Below, piece by piece: positions 34,158-42,796 of a stretch of 64,000 nucleotides of DNA; positions within the stretch are counted from its first letter, which is position 1; every line of letters begins with the position of its first letter. The DNA is from Paenibacillus_T sp033239625. GTDB lineage: Bacteria > Bacillota > Bacilli > Paenibacillales > Paenibacillaceae. The notes beneath the pieces are model-generated. The model searched no databases, had not been told where the DNA came from, and saw only the letters and a program-made list of their open reading frames with translations. Position numbers and translations under genes: made by a program. The DNA lies in contig NZ_BTCK01000008.1 in NCBI RefSeq assembly GCF_033239625.1, forward strand, positions 62,001 through 126,000, written 5' to 3'.

Positions 34158-36053
34158 TTAACGATTCAGCAGACTTCCCACGTAACGCAGCAGTTCATTC
34201 GCGCACACCGGGCAGTAGTGGTGGTCGTCGATCAGGCGCTTCGTGACTTCGTTGATCCGCTTGAGCTGCGTTTCGTCCGGCGTCTTCGTAGACGTCGTGA
34301 TCTTCACGATGTCCTTCAGATCGGCGAACAGCTTCTTCTCAACCGCTTCGCGCAGACGCTCGTGGCTCGAGTAATCGAACTTCTTGCCTTTGCGCGAGTA
34401 CGAGGAGATGCGGATGAGAATCTCTTCGCGGAACGCTTTCTTCGCATTCTCCGAGACGCCGATTTGCTCCTCGATGGAGCGCATCAGTCTTTCGTCCGGA
34501 TCAAGTTCTTCGCCCGTAAGCGGATCCTTGATTTTGGTCCAGTTGCAGTACGCTTCGATGTTGTCGAGATAGTTCTCGAACAACGTGCGAGCGGACTCTT
34601 CGAACGAGTAGACGAACGCTTTCTGAATTTCTTTCTTCGCCAGCGTGTCGTACTCTTTGCGGGCGATAGAGATGAAGTTCAGATACTTCTCGCGCTCATC
34701 CTTCGTAATCGACGGATGCTGATCGAGGCCTTCCTTCATTGCGCGCAGCACGTCGAGTGCGTTAATGCACTGCAGATCTTGACGGATCAAGGCGCTTGAG
34801 ATCCGGTTGATGACATAGCGAGGGTCGATGCCGGACATGCCTTCCTCGATGAACTCGCTCTGCATCTCCTTCAGATCGGCTTCTTTGAAGCCTTCGACCT
34901 CTTCGCCGTCATACATGCGCATTTTCTTCACGATATCGATGCCCTGCTTCTTCGTCTCTTTCAGACGGGTAAGTATCGAGAAAATCGCCGCGGCACGCAA
35001 AGCATGCGGCGCAATATGAATGTGCTTCATGTCGCTCTGTGCAATGAGCTTCGTATAGATCTTCTCTTCGTCCGTCACGCGCAGGTTGTACGGAATCGGC
35101 ATGACGATCATCCGAGATTGAAGCGCTTCATTCTTTTTATTGGCGATGAATGCTTTATACTCGGATTCGTTCGTATGAGCGATGATGAGTTCATCTGCCG
35201 AGATCAAGGCAAAGCGACCGGCTTTGAAATTGCCTTCCTGCGTCAGCGAGAGCAGGTTCCACAGAAACTTCTCATCGCACTTCAGCATCTCTTGGAACTC
35301 CATCAGGCCGCGGTTTGCTTTGTTCAGCTCACCGTCGAACCGATAAGCACGCGGATCGGATTCCGAACCGAATTCGGTAATCGTCGAGAAGTCGATGCTG
35401 CCCGTCAAGTCCGCAATATCTTGCGATTTCGGATCCGAAGGGCTGAACGTGCCGATGCCGATGCGATTTTCCTCCGAGACGATGACCCTCTCGACCTGAA
35501 CGTTCTCGATGTCGTTGTTGAATTCCGTCCGCAGCCTCATCTGGCACGATGGGCACAGATTCCCTTCAATGCGTACACCAAGCTCACGCTCTACTTCTTG
35601 GCGAAGCTCATTCGGGATAAGATGCAGCGGATCCTCATGCATCGGGCACCCTTTGATTGCGTAGACAGCGCCGCGCTGTTCGCGCGAGTACTGCTCTAAG
35701 CCGCGTTTGAGCATCGTAACAATCGTTGATTTGCCGCCGCTGACCGGTCCCATCAGCAGCAGGATTCTTTTGCGAACATCCAATCGTCTTGCCGCCGAAT
35801 GAAAATACTCCTCAACCAGCTTCTCGATCGCACGATCGAGGCCGAATATTTCCTGCTCGAAGAAGCGGTATCGCTTATTCCCGCCTACTTCCTCGACGCC
35901 ATACGATTCAATCATATCGTACACTCTGGCGTGCGCGGTCATGGCCGGTGTCGGATCATTTCTCAACAGATCTACATACTCTTTGAACGTCCCCGTCCAG
36001 GCAAGCTTATCACTCTCTGCTCGATACTCTGATAACCGTTTGAATATATCCAT
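34158..36053 (-). CDS. prkA: PrkA-family AAA+ serine protein kinase
   Basis: 631 residues, the full family length. The N-terminal AAA+ domain has Walker A GPVSGGKST (102-110) and segments such as KGCPMHEDPLHLIP and FSPSDPKSQDIADLTGSID. The C-terminal PrkA domain ends with a cysteine pair (YCPVCANELL). In Bacillus subtilis PrkA is made in the mother cell during sporulation and has been described as a kinase and, more recently, as related to Lon-type proteases. The usual companions yhbH and spoVR are not next to it here. GGAGG precedes ATG 36053. Confidence 0.93.
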   Translation of the reverse strand: MDIFKRLSEYRAESDKLAWTGTFKEYVDLLRNDPTPAMTAHARVYDMIESYGVEEVGGNKRYRFFEQEIFGLDRAIEKLVEEYFHSAARRLDVRKRILLLMGPVSGGKSTIVTMLKRGLEQYSREQRGAVYAIKGCPMHEDPLHLIPNELRQEVERELGVRIEGNLCPSCQMRLRTEFNNDIENVQVERVIVSEENRIGIGTFSPSDPKSQDIADLTGSIDFSTITEFGSESDPRAYRFDGELNKANRGLMEFQEMLKCDEKFLWNLLSLTQEGNFKAGRFALISADELIIAHTNESEYKAFIANKKNEALQSRMIVMPIPYNLRVTDEEKIYTKLIAQSDMKHIHIAPHALRAAAIFSILTRLKETKKQGIDIVKKMRMYDGEEVEGFKEADLKEMQSEFIEEGMSGIDPRYVINRISSALIRQDLQCINALDVLRAMKEGLDQHPSITKDEREKYLNFISIARKEYDTLAKKEIQKAFVYSFEESARTLFENYLDNIEAYCNWTKIKDPLTGEELDPDERLMRSIEEQIGVSENAKKAFREEILIRISSYSRKGKKFDYSSHERLREAVEKKLFADLKDIVKITTSTKTPDETQLKRINEVTKRLIDDHHYCPVCANELLRYVGSLLNR

Positions 36054-36318
36054 GCCTTGCCTCCTCCCATCGCTCGCGATCTGCCCTATCCCTGATTCCG
36101 CCTTGGGATTTCTCTGTACCGCCCGCCGTCTAGTTGTTGATTTTGAAGTATTACATTCCTATGCGTAGCCGAGCAGGAAATTGACCAATTTTTTAGACGA
36201 CTATTCGCTAACGCTCGACACGCTGCACCTGTTCTCCTATAATGAAACTCAATTGATACGAATGGGTGTTCCTGCTTGGGACACGATCGGCTGTACGGGG
36301 AACGGGGGAGACGACGGG

Positions 36319-37173
36319 ATGGCTGTAAAGGAAGAAGCGGAATTATATGAGCCGGTGAAGCGGTATTTCGAGGCGCAAGGTTACGAAGTGAAAGGCGAAG
36401 TGCTCCATTGCGATCTCGTTGCCATTAAGCCCGGAGCATTGGCTGACGACGCACTTGCCATTGAAGAGGAAGTTATTATTGTAGAAATGAAACGAACCTT
36501 CAATCTCGCTTTGCTGCTGCAAGGCGTGGAACGGCTGCGCATGAACCCGCTGGTCACGCTCGTCGTGGAGCGCAATCGGAAGAAGAGCGGCGCCGTCAAC
36601 CAACGTTTCGGCGATATTACGGAGCTGTGCCGGATGCTCGGGTTAGGATTGATGACCGTTTCACTGTTCAAAACAAAACCAGCGCTCGTAGAGATGTTGT
36701 GCGAACCAGGCGACCCGCCTCGCGCTCGCTACCGAGCGAAGAGGCATGATCGGCTGCTTCGCGAGTTCCGCGAGCGCTCAGGCGATTACAACGTCGGCGG
36801 CAGCACGAGGCGCAAGCTGATGACCGCCTACCGCGAGAAGTGCCTCCGCATGGCTGACGCGCTGCGCCAAGGCCCAGCCTCGCCCGCGACGTTGGCAAGG
36901 TTGACAAGCAATAGCAAGGCGGGAGATATGCTGCGGACGAATTATTACGGCTGGTTCGAGCGGGCGGAACGAGGCATTTACCGGCTTACCGCTCAAGGGA
37001 CTGCTGCACTGACAGAGCATGCGGAAGTGATTGCAGGATGGCTGGTGCAGGAGAATGCGGTGTCTGTTGCCGGGACAGGGTCAAGTGCTGAAGCAAGTGC
37101 AAGTGAAACTGCGAGTGATTATGCCAGTAAGCCGAAGAAGAAGAGCAGGAAGAAGAAGCCGGAGAAGATTTGA
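36319..37173 (+). CDS. DUF2161 protein, PD-(D/E)XK nuclease-like
   Basis: 284 residues. The start is ATG 36319, eight bases after GGGGGAG; the frame is open upstream but without a start signal. Residues 8-60 hold the nuclease-like core: helix YEPVKRYFEAQGYEVKGE, then CDLVAI (Asp32) and VIIVEMKRT (Glu56-x-Lys58), fitting the D...ExK pattern of restriction-type phosphodiesterases. The middle has a helical domain and the C-terminal 15 residues are Lys-rich (KPKKKSRKKKPEK), suited to nucleic-acid binding. The biological substrate is not known. It is divergent from prkA. Confidence 0.82.
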   Translation: MAVKEEAELYEPVKRYFEAQGYEVKGEVLHCDLVAIKPGALADDALAIEEEVIIVEMKRTFNLALLLQGVERLRMNPLVTLVVERNRKKSGAVNQRFGDITELCRMLGLGLMTVSLFKTKPALVEMLCEPGDPPRARYRAKRHDRLLREFRERSGDYNVGGSTRRKLMTAYREKCLRMADALRQGPASPATLARLTSNSKAGDMLRTNYYGWFERAERGIYRLTAQGTAALTEHAEVIAGWLVQENAVSVAGTGSSAEASASETASDYASKPKKKSRKKKPEKI

Positions 37174-37488
37174 TTGGACTGGATTGGTTACTGGCAGTGA
37201 AGATTATGTTTGAGCTTTAGCCCACTGCGCTAACGGTTGCCCCAGCGCTTATTCCGATCCAACTGCCCTGTTCAGACGCTTACGGTTGCAACCGCTAGGT
37301 TCTGCCAACTATGAGAGTCGCGGTCCGTTGCTGACGGTGAATGGCGGCAGCAACGGACCACTCCGAGTGCAGCATCATGCTGCCGATTCTGCCGATCGCT
37401 GTTGTCCCTCGATTGATCTGGCGATCTCTGGCATCGCTCCAGAACAATACGACACCAACGCCGGAAAATGGGCATCATCTCGCCACTT
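37174..37488. other. Intergenic stretch with a 12-bp hairpin and short repeated motifs
   Basis: No gene is supported. GGTCCGTTGCTG (37322-37333) pairs perfectly with CAGCAACGGACC (37348-37359) but no T tract follows on either strand. CGCTAACGGTTGC (about 37229) and CGCTTACGGTTGC (about 37277) are near copies 48 bp apart. The hairpin may still end the aminotransferase-like transcript. Confidence 0.55.
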
Positions 37489-38745
37489 TCAATCACGCCA
37501 TCGCCCTGTGAAATCACCTATCGCCTCTGCAATGATGTCTATTCCCTGATTAATCTGACCAACGCTGCATCCCGTAAAGCACAGCCGCAAAGTATTACGC
37601 TTCGGCTCCCCTGCATAATATCGACTGCCCGGCGCGAAGTCTACGCCCATCATCAGCGTTATTCGCCGCAGCGCCTCTGCATCCAAACCGTCCGGCAGGG
37701 TCAGCCAGATGAACCTGCCACCTTCCGGCTCCGACCACGTTAGCTTCGCACCTGCTGCCTGATGGACCTGCAGTTGACGCTGCAACATATACATTCGCTC
37801 ACGATACGTGTCAGCAAGCCGCTGCACATGCGCATCAAGATCGAAATCAAGGAGCAGCTCAGCGAGCACCAACTGATCGATTACGGGCGCGCTTGGCGTA
37901 TGAGCCTCATCCTCTTTACCCAAGCGATCATCTGCCGCAAGCTTCCCGACTAATTCCTCATCTACAGCTATCCAGCCTACTCGCAGCGAAGGAGCGATCA
38001 TGCTCTCGAAAGAAGAAGCATACAGCACGCCCCCGGCCTCTCCGGCCAGCGCATACAAGGTCGGTACATCCGGCGAATGCGCATGAAGCTTCAGTTCGCC
38101 GCACGAATCGTCCTCCACAACACGCACGCCATGTTCTCGACATAACACAAGTACTTCCCGCCGTCGCTTCAAGCTCCAGACGTGGCCTGTCGGGTCACCG
38201 TACGTCGGCGCGGCATACAGCAGCTTCGGCTTCACAGCATCTCCTGCTAGCAGCCGTCTCAATGCTTCCATCCTTATTCCCTGCTCATCACTCTCTACCG
38301 CGATCGCCTGCAGCCCTAATCGAGCCAACACAGAGAGCCCGAGCGATCCACTTGGACACTCGACCATCACCGGATCACCGGGCTTCGTTAACATTCGCAC
38401 AACTAGCTCCAGCGAGTGCTCTAGTCCGTTGGTCAGTACAATTCGCTCCGCTTGTACTGACGCCATCCCCCGCTTCCGCATCCGCGCAGCTATCGTTTCC
38501 TGCAGCGACGCAAGCCGCAGATCATCCTCCTCACGCGAGCCAGCCATTCCATCCGCGAGCACATCGCTTACACCGCCGTCACCATACCGCGCTTTCACGC
38601 TCGCCTCAGCATCGCGAATCGCTTCCAGCGGCACTAGCTCCACTGCCATCCCATCCTCTGCGAACGATATCCTTTCCACACGTTCCGTCCGATCCTGACC
38701 CTCAGACGCACTATCTCCCATAGAGAACCGAGCCGCCACACGCAT
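37489..38745 (-). CDS. Aminotransferase class I/II-fold protein lacking the PLP lysine
   Basis: 418 residues of fold type I, closest in layout to the aminotransferase half of MocR/LysN proteins, without the N-terminal HTH. Recognisable blocks are LTNGLEHSLELVVRML, PTYGDPTGHVWS, VVEDDSCGEL and LYASSFESMIAPSLRVGW. In active relatives the last block reads F-S-K with the lysine holding PLP; here it is F246-E247-S248. The tyrosine after EDD that contacts PLP is Ser214. The carboxylate-binding Arg in NTLRLCF is kept. It is therefore probably catalytically dead and may bind a ligand. Start ATG 38745 or GTG 38739 behind AGGAGG. Confidence 0.8.
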   Translation of the reverse strand: MRVAARFSMGDSASEGQDRTERVERISFAEDGMAVELVPLEAIRDAEASVKARYGDGGVSDVLADGMAGSREEDDLRLASLQETIAARMRKRGMASVQAERIVLTNGLEHSLELVVRMLTKPGDPVMVECPSGSLGLSVLARLGLQAIAVESDEQGIRMEALRRLLAGDAVKPKLLYAAPTYGDPTGHVWSLKRRREVLVLCREHGVRVVEDDSCGELKLHAHSPDVPTLYALAGEAGGVLYASSFESMIAPSLRVGWIAVDEELVGKLAADDRLGKEDEAHTPSAPVIDQLVLAELLLDFDLDAHVQRLADTYRERMYMLQRQLQVHQAAGAKLTWSEPEGGRFIWLTLPDGLDAEALRRITLMMGVDFAPGSRYYAGEPKRNTLRLCFTGCSVGQINQGIDIIAEAIGDFTGRWRD

Positions 38746-38776
38746 CGCCCTCCTTTTTCCTCCATCATAACAAAAT

Positions 38777-38814
38777 ACGTCCCGAGGCCGCAGCGTATGC
38801 GAAGCCTGGGACGT
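38777..38814 (-). terminator. Terminator of the metalloprotease operon
   Basis: ACGTCCC-AGGC pairs with GCCT-GGGACGT and is followed by ATTTTGTT on the minus strand. It lies about 45 bases after the stop of the membrane-anchored protein gene. Confidence 0.7.
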
Positions 38815-38859
38815 CTCTTGTACTAGCTTATTTCTTCATCCTATCACATTGCAGGTATT

Positions 38860-39432
38860 CTACTCGTCACGATATTGGTTCAACGCGTCCTCGGACAATA
38901 CAGCATTATCTTTATCGACAGGCTCAGACTGATTGATTTTGCCTTGATCAACGCCTAGCGGCATATAACCGCCATCGGCGTGTTTTTTCAGAAACAGCAA
39001 ATACTTCTCGCCGGCGTTCACAGGCTTATAATGATCCTTAATGATTTGATTCCGACTTTTCTTCGAATCTTCGAATATTGAATAGGGCTCGTACAACGTA
39101 ATTTTCTGTCCCTTCTCGATTTTCTCGTTCGACTTATACACTTTGGTTACTTCAACCTCGGTCTCTGTCCAAAACCACAGCGGTACGCCATTCTCATCCA
39201 TCTGTTGATTGACGTTACGGGATGACGCAGTTGCTTTTACCCTAACAATTAAGTCAGCATCCGCCGCAAGCTCTCCCGAATTGCCATACACCTTGTGATC
39301 GGATTCAACATGGTACACATTTGCAAACGCTTTAGACGAAGTAGATTTGGTCTGATAATAAACGACTGCTATTATACAAAGGATGAGAGCCAGCAGAAGC
39401 AACAAATAGGTTCGAATAGACTTACTTATCAT
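38860..39432 (-). CDS. Membrane-anchored extracellular protein, partner of the metalloprotease
   Basis: 190 residues. One N-terminal membrane helix (TYLLLLLALILCIIAVVYY, about 8-26) is followed by an extracytoplasmic domain with alternating beta strands (ADLIVRVKATASS, WFWTETEVEVTKVYKS, GQKITLYEPYS, AGEKYLLFLKK), which resembles a small beta-barrel. ATG 39432 follows GGGGGTG by seven bases and lies 17 bases after the protease stop codon, so the two are one operon. The DNA is clearly more AT-rich than the surroundings. I do not recognise the family. A role as substrate, regulator or protector of the protease is inference from position. Confidence 0.7.
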   Translation of the reverse strand: MISKSIRTYLLLLLALILCIIAVVYYQTKSTSSKAFANVYHVESDHKVYGNSGELAADADLIVRVKATASSRNVNQQMDENGVPLWFWTETEVEVTKVYKSNEKIEKGQKITLYEPYSIFEDSKKSRNQIIKDHYKPVNAGEKYLLFLKKHADGGYMPLGVDQGKINQSEPVDKDNAVLSEDALNQYRDE

Positions 39433-39449
39433 AATTGCACCCCCATTAG

Positions 39450-40025
39450 TCAATTTGGATATTTTGCTTTAAGTCCATCTTTATCATCCGTTTGCATCGT
39501 GTAATATCCATTATCCCCTTGCTTCATAATCGCTTTATTTACGGTTTCATGATCCATCCCCGCTGCATGTCCAAATTCATGTATCATGACTTTCATTCTT
39601 AAATCTGAAGATGCCGGCTGATATACTGGAGCGTTAATTCTTATTCTAGAATAATTCCATGAGCAAGACCAACAGCCGCCTGCATCCGTTTTGTTTTTAT
39701 AATTCAATGTATCTGCCCATGACGTATCATGCGTATCGCCAGCAAATACTTTTATATCAGCACTGTCAGCAACCGTAGTGCTCGTAATTCCATACTTTAG
39801 CGATATACCATTCCATGCACTTGCACCCGAACTGACGCTGGTATCGTAGTTATATCCTGTTACAGATGAATCTACGTAATACTCTACATTGGTTGAAGGC
39901 TTGGCTGTGCTGCTCCAATAACCACTATATAGAACATACGCATATGATGGTTTGGGATAGAATGTTAAAACTAAGACTAATACTAGAATTATTACAGTAA
40001 TCCGATTATGACGAACCATTTTCAT
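39450..40025 (-). CDS. Secreted matrixin-like zinc metalloprotease
   Basis: 191 residues. Signal peptide 1-29 (hydrophobic ITVIILVLVLVLTF, cut after SYA). The metzincin zinc site is HEFGHAAGMDHE: His149, Glu150, His153 and His159. The Met-turn is at AIMKQG (Met167). This is the M10 matrixin pattern HExxHxxGxxH with a minimal catalytic domain. There is no cysteine-switch pro-peptide. Two cysteines (CWSC, 118-121) could form a disulfide. It cleaves proteins outside the cell; the target is unknown. It is first in an operon with the membrane-anchored protein, behind a near-consensus promoter, in an AT-rich islet that suggests transfer. Confidence 0.88.
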   Translation of the reverse strand: MKMVRHNRITVIILVLVLVLTFYPKPSYAYVLYSGYWSSTAKPSTNVEYYVDSSVTGYNYDTSVSSGASAWNGISLKYGITSTTVADSADIKVFAGDTHDTSWADTLNYKNKTDAGGCWSCSWNYSRIRINAPVYQPASSDLRMKVMIHEFGHAAGMDHETVNKAIMKQGDNGYYTMQTDDKDGLKAKYPN

Positions 40026-40137
40026 CCCCCTACCCTTTTAGTTGCATCATTCAATTTGCAATCAATCTGTGTATCAATCTCCAGCAAATATAAACATACG
40101 ATCTAACATTCACTGCTTCCTAAAAAGATTGGATTCA

Positions 40138-40151
40138 GATTAATATTAATC
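40138..40151. promoter_or_regulatory. 14-bp palindrome, possible operator
   Basis: GATTAATATTAATC is a perfect palindrome about 30 bp downstream of the predicted transcription start of the metalloprotease operon. A repressor bound there would block transcription. The binding protein is unknown. Confidence 0.4.
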
Positions 40152-40186
40152 CAAAAGGATAAAAAAGGATCTATATCCATTTATAG

Positions 40187-40215
40187 ATTATAGTTGTCGG
40201 CCTTAATACTATCAA
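40187..40215 (-). promoter_or_regulatory. Sigma-A promoter of the metalloprotease operon
   Basis: TTGATA (40215-40210) and TATAAT (40192-40187) are separated by exactly 17 bases on the minus strand. The predicted start near 40180 gives a leader of about 155 bases. Confidence 0.8.
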
Positions 40216-40370
40216 TAAAAATAAATTAGACATATAAATATATCGATTTCGTTGATCAATTCATGCTATTGCTGCAAAGCGACTGTACAAGCACCTGTTG
40301 CATAATCCTAGATCGCTCCTTGCATCCGAATTACCCCTCCATCTCACACACTCCTTTCCCGTTAACGTAA

Positions 40371-40414
40371 CAAAAAAACGTCCCGTCACCGCATCATATG
40401 CGGCAACGGAACGT
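40371..40414 (-). terminator. Terminator of the sugar-binding protein gene
   Basis: ACGTtCCGTtgCCGCAT pairs with its complement across 40378-40414 with small bulges, followed by seven T on the minus strand (40377-40371). Confidence 0.9.
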
Positions 40415-40432
40415 CCCCATCAGAAACCTTAT

Positions 40433-41767
40433 TTATTTCTTCGCCAGATTGCTCCAGCTCTTATCGACTGCTTCGAAGAACGCCGCTTTGTCCAGCTTCT
40501 TCGCAATGTACGCCTGCATCGCGGAGCCAAGCTCCTGCGTCACGCCTTCTGGGTAGCGGAACCAGTTCCAGCTCTTCGTTTTGCCTTCTTTGCTGTAGGC
40601 AATGACGTCATTGGCAATGTCGCCGAGAATGGCTGGGTCTTTCACTTCAACCGACTTGAACGCAGGGATGAACTTGAATTCTTCAACCGTATACTTTTTG
40701 CCGATATCCGATGTCGCGAGCCAGTTCAGGAATTCCTTCGCTTCCGCTTTCACCTTCGAGTTGTTATTGATAACCCAGTTGTTCGGAACGCCTACATACA
40801 GGTTATCGTTCTTCGCTGCATCATCGTTGATCGGCATTGGCATGAGACCCAGGTTCAGGTTCGGATTGATGCCGTCGATTTGCACTTGCGTCCAGTTGCC
40901 TTGCTGCATGATCGCCGCTTTGCCGGAAGCGAACAGCGTCACTTGCGTGTTGTAGTCCGTCGTCAGCGGGTTCGGGTTGCTGTATTCAAGCGTCAGATCA
41001 AGCAGGTTCGTCCATTGATCGAATACTTGGTTGCCTGCAACTTTGCCCGTGCCTGCATTCAATGCATCTACGAAGCCCTTCGGATCATCTTGGTTCGCAA
41101 CCCCGACGTTGAAGTTGTGAATGCCAAGAATCCACCATTCTTGATAGCCGTTAGCAAAAGGCGTAATGCCCGCATCTTTCAGCTTCTTAGCTGCATCAGC
41201 CAGTTCCGTGATCGTCTTCGGAACCGTCGTGATACCCGCCTGCTTGAACAGATCTTTGTTATAGACGAAGCCATAGCCCTCGAGATTCATCGGCATGCCG
41301 TAGATTTTGCCATCCTTCGTCATTGGTTCTTTCGCAACATCCACTGCGTCGGATACCCAAGGTTGATCGGACAGGTCTTCCAGATGGCTCAGCCACGTTT
41401 CCATTTCATTAAAGCCGCCGTTGTTGAAAATATCCGGCTCTTCGCCGGAAGCGAACTTCGCTTTAAGCGCCGCACCATAGTCTGCACCGCCGCCGACCGT
41501 CTCGATCTCGAGCTTGACGTTCGGGTGAGACTTCTCATATTCATCCTTCAAACGATTAAGCGCTTCCGCGATCTCGACCTTGAATTGGAACATATGAATC
41601 GTAACAGGTTCACCGGTTGCTTCTTTGTTCTCTTGGTTCTCTGTTTGATTCGTTGCTGCGCCGTTGCTTGCATCTGTGCTCGAATCCGTCTTCTTGGATG
41701 AATCGCCACATGCAGCCAAAGCACCAGCCAGTACGCAGGACATCAGGATAAGCATTGATTTTCTCAT
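40433..41767 (-). CDS. Sugar ABC transporter substrate-binding lipoprotein
   Basis: 444 residues. Signal peptide with lipobox LAAC (about 17-20), then a Ser/Thr/Asn/Gln-rich linker. The family-1 solute-binding fold follows: PNVKLEIETVGGGADYGAALKAKFASGEEPDIFN, then GKIYGMPMNLEGYGFVYNKDLF, and FASGKAAIMQQGNWTQVQI. It captures an oligosaccharide outside the membrane for the two permeases encoded upstream. It has its own promoter and a structured leader, 188 bases after the permease gene. No ATPase is encoded; MsmX-like shared ATPases usually serve such systems. GGGAGG precedes ATG 41767. Confidence 0.93.
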   Translation of the reverse strand: MRKSMLILMSCVLAGALAACGDSSKKTDSSTDASNGAATNQTENQENKEATGEPVTIHMFQFKVEIAEALNRLKDEYEKSHPNVKLEIETVGGGADYGAALKAKFASGEEPDIFNNGGFNEMETWLSHLEDLSDQPWVSDAVDVAKEPMTKDGKIYGMPMNLEGYGFVYNKDLFKQAGITTVPKTITELADAAKKLKDAGITPFANGYQEWWILGIHNFNVGVANQDDPKGFVDALNAGTGKVAGNQVFDQWTNLLDLTLEYSNPNPLTTDYNTQVTLFASGKAAIMQQGNWTQVQIDGINPNLNLGLMPMPINDDAAKNDNLYVGVPNNWVINNNSKVKAEAKEFLNWLATSDIGKKYTVEEFKFIPAFKSVEVKDPAILGDIANDVIAYSKEGKTKSWNWFRYPEGVTQELGSAMQAYIAKKLDKAAFFEAVDKSWSNLAKK

Positions 41768-41790
41768 AGAAAGAGCCTCCCTTTTTTCTT

Positions 41791-41836
41791 AAATCCAAGA
41801 CGTATAAGTGTTCACCTTATTCAAGAGCTTGGATTT
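41791..41836 (-). other. Nested stem-loop in the leader of the binding-protein gene
   Basis: AAATCCAAG (41791-41799) pairs with CTTGGATTT (41828-41836), and an inner ATAAG/CTTAT pair sits in the loop. It ends 23 bases before the start codon, just upstream of the GGGAGG. It may stabilise the 5' end or affect translation. It is not followed by a T tract on the minus strand. Confidence 0.65.
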
Positions 41837-41879
41837 CTACGGAATGAAGTGCGCGAGTTATGTTTGTTCGAACATCCTC

Positions 41880-41950
41880 AGTATAGCGAACCGGTTTCTT
41901 CGGTCACACCGACCACATTGAACAAAAAGGTGGAATTTGTTGATATTTGA
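41880..41950 (-). promoter_or_regulatory. Promoter plus operator of the binding-protein gene (module copy 1)
   Basis: On the minus strand the -10 is TATACT (41885-41880) and a weak -35 GTGACC (41907-41902) lies 16 bases upstream. An operator-like block whose plus-strand sequence opens AAAGGTGGAA and ends TTGATATTTGA spans 41926-41950. The same module, with identical spacing of 40 bases from -10 to operator, precedes the permease operon at 43715-43785. A weak -35 beside an operator suggests activation. Confidence 0.75.
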
Positions 41951-41955
41951 TCCGA

Positions 41956-42795
41956 CTATCCCTTAACCGATCCTGCCGTAATTCCCTCGATGATGTGCTT
42001 CTGCAGGAAAAGGAAGAAGAGAACGATCGGCAGTACGCCCATTACAAGTCCAGCCAGCGCAAGATCCCATTGTTTCGTATATTGCCCAAAGAACGAGAAC
42101 GTCGACAGCGGAATCGTCCGCAGCCCTGCACGGCTGAGCATCAGCTGAGGAAGCAGGAAGTCATTCCAGATCCATAAGCTGTTGAGGATCACAATTGTCA
42201 TCGTCATCGGCTTCAGCAGCGGGAACACGATACGCCAGAACACACCGTATGGCGAGCAGCCGTCTACAACAGCTGCCTCTTCAATCTCCAGCGGGATCGA
42301 TTTCACGAAGCCGTGGTAGAGGAAGATCGTCATGGACGAACCGAAGCCGATATAGCATACCCAGATGCCTGGAATGCTGTTCACGAGGTGGAACCAGCTG
42401 CCGACTTTCATCAGCGGAATCATGATCGACTGGAACGGAATAACCATCGCCGCAACGAATACTGCGAACAAAATGCGGTTGTACAAGCTTGGCTTGCGAA
42501 CCATCCGGTAAGCGGCCATGGAGCCGAACAATGTCAACCCAAGAATACTGCTAACCGTAATAACGAATGAATTGCGGAACGCTCGAGGGAAGTTCATCAC
42601 ATCGAACGCCTTCGAATAGTTATCCCAGTTCAGCGCCTTCGGCAGCGCAGCCGCATCCAGCAATATATCGGCGTATGGCTTGACCGAGTTGACAAGCAGG
42701 AAATAGAACGGAACCAAGAATACGAGCGCGAGCAGCACAGCCGCTCCCTCTAACGTCCAAGTACGTGCACGCAGTGCGCGATTAACGGTCTTCAT
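41956..42795 (-). CDS. Carbohydrate ABC transporter permease (MalG type)
   Basis: 279 residues with six membrane helices. The ATPase-contact EAA loop is EEAAVVDGCSPYGVFWRIVFPLLKP near 190-215. The N-terminal helix (GAAVLLALVFLVPFYFLLVNS) and the LPKALNWDNYSKAF segment are usual for CUT1-family permeases. It pairs with the MalF-type subunit encoded one base upstream. ATG 42795 lies within the 3' end region of that gene with GGAGGTGC before it. Together they import an oligosaccharide delivered by the lipoprotein downstream. Confidence 0.95.
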   Translation of the reverse strand: MKTVNRALRARTWTLEGAAVLLALVFLVPFYFLLVNSVKPYADILLDAAALPKALNWDNYSKAFDVMNFPRAFRNSFVITVSSILGLTLFGSMAAYRMVRKPSLYNRILFAVFVAAMVIPFQSIMIPLMKVGSWFHLVNSIPGIWVCYIGFGSSMTIFLYHGFVKSIPLEIEEAAVVDGCSPYGVFWRIVFPLLKPMTMTIVILNSLWIWNDFLLPQLMLSRAGLRTIPLSTFSFFGQYTKQWDLALAGLVMGVLPIVLFFLFLQKHIIEGITAGSVKG

Positions 42796-42796
42796 C

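Larger units (their letters stand above)
40026..40370. other. AT-rich upstream region of the metalloprotease operon
   Basis: No gene is seen. The stretch is distinctly AT-rich between about 40050 and 40260. It holds the promoter at 40187-40215, a palindrome at 40138-40151, and ends at the T tract of the binding-protein terminator. Confidence 0.6.

Noticed and set aside
40298..41701. 467-codon plus-strand frame opposite the sugar-binding protein gene
   Set aside because: Arg- and Val-rich translation with no motif; the minus-strand lipoprotein gene is complete and has a promoter, binding site and terminator.
41791..41836. Terminator between the MalG-type permease and binding-protein genes
   Set aside because: The stem is not followed by a T tract on the minus strand but by AAGAAAAAAGG and the ribosome binding site; it lies downstream of a promoter and is better read as a leader structure.
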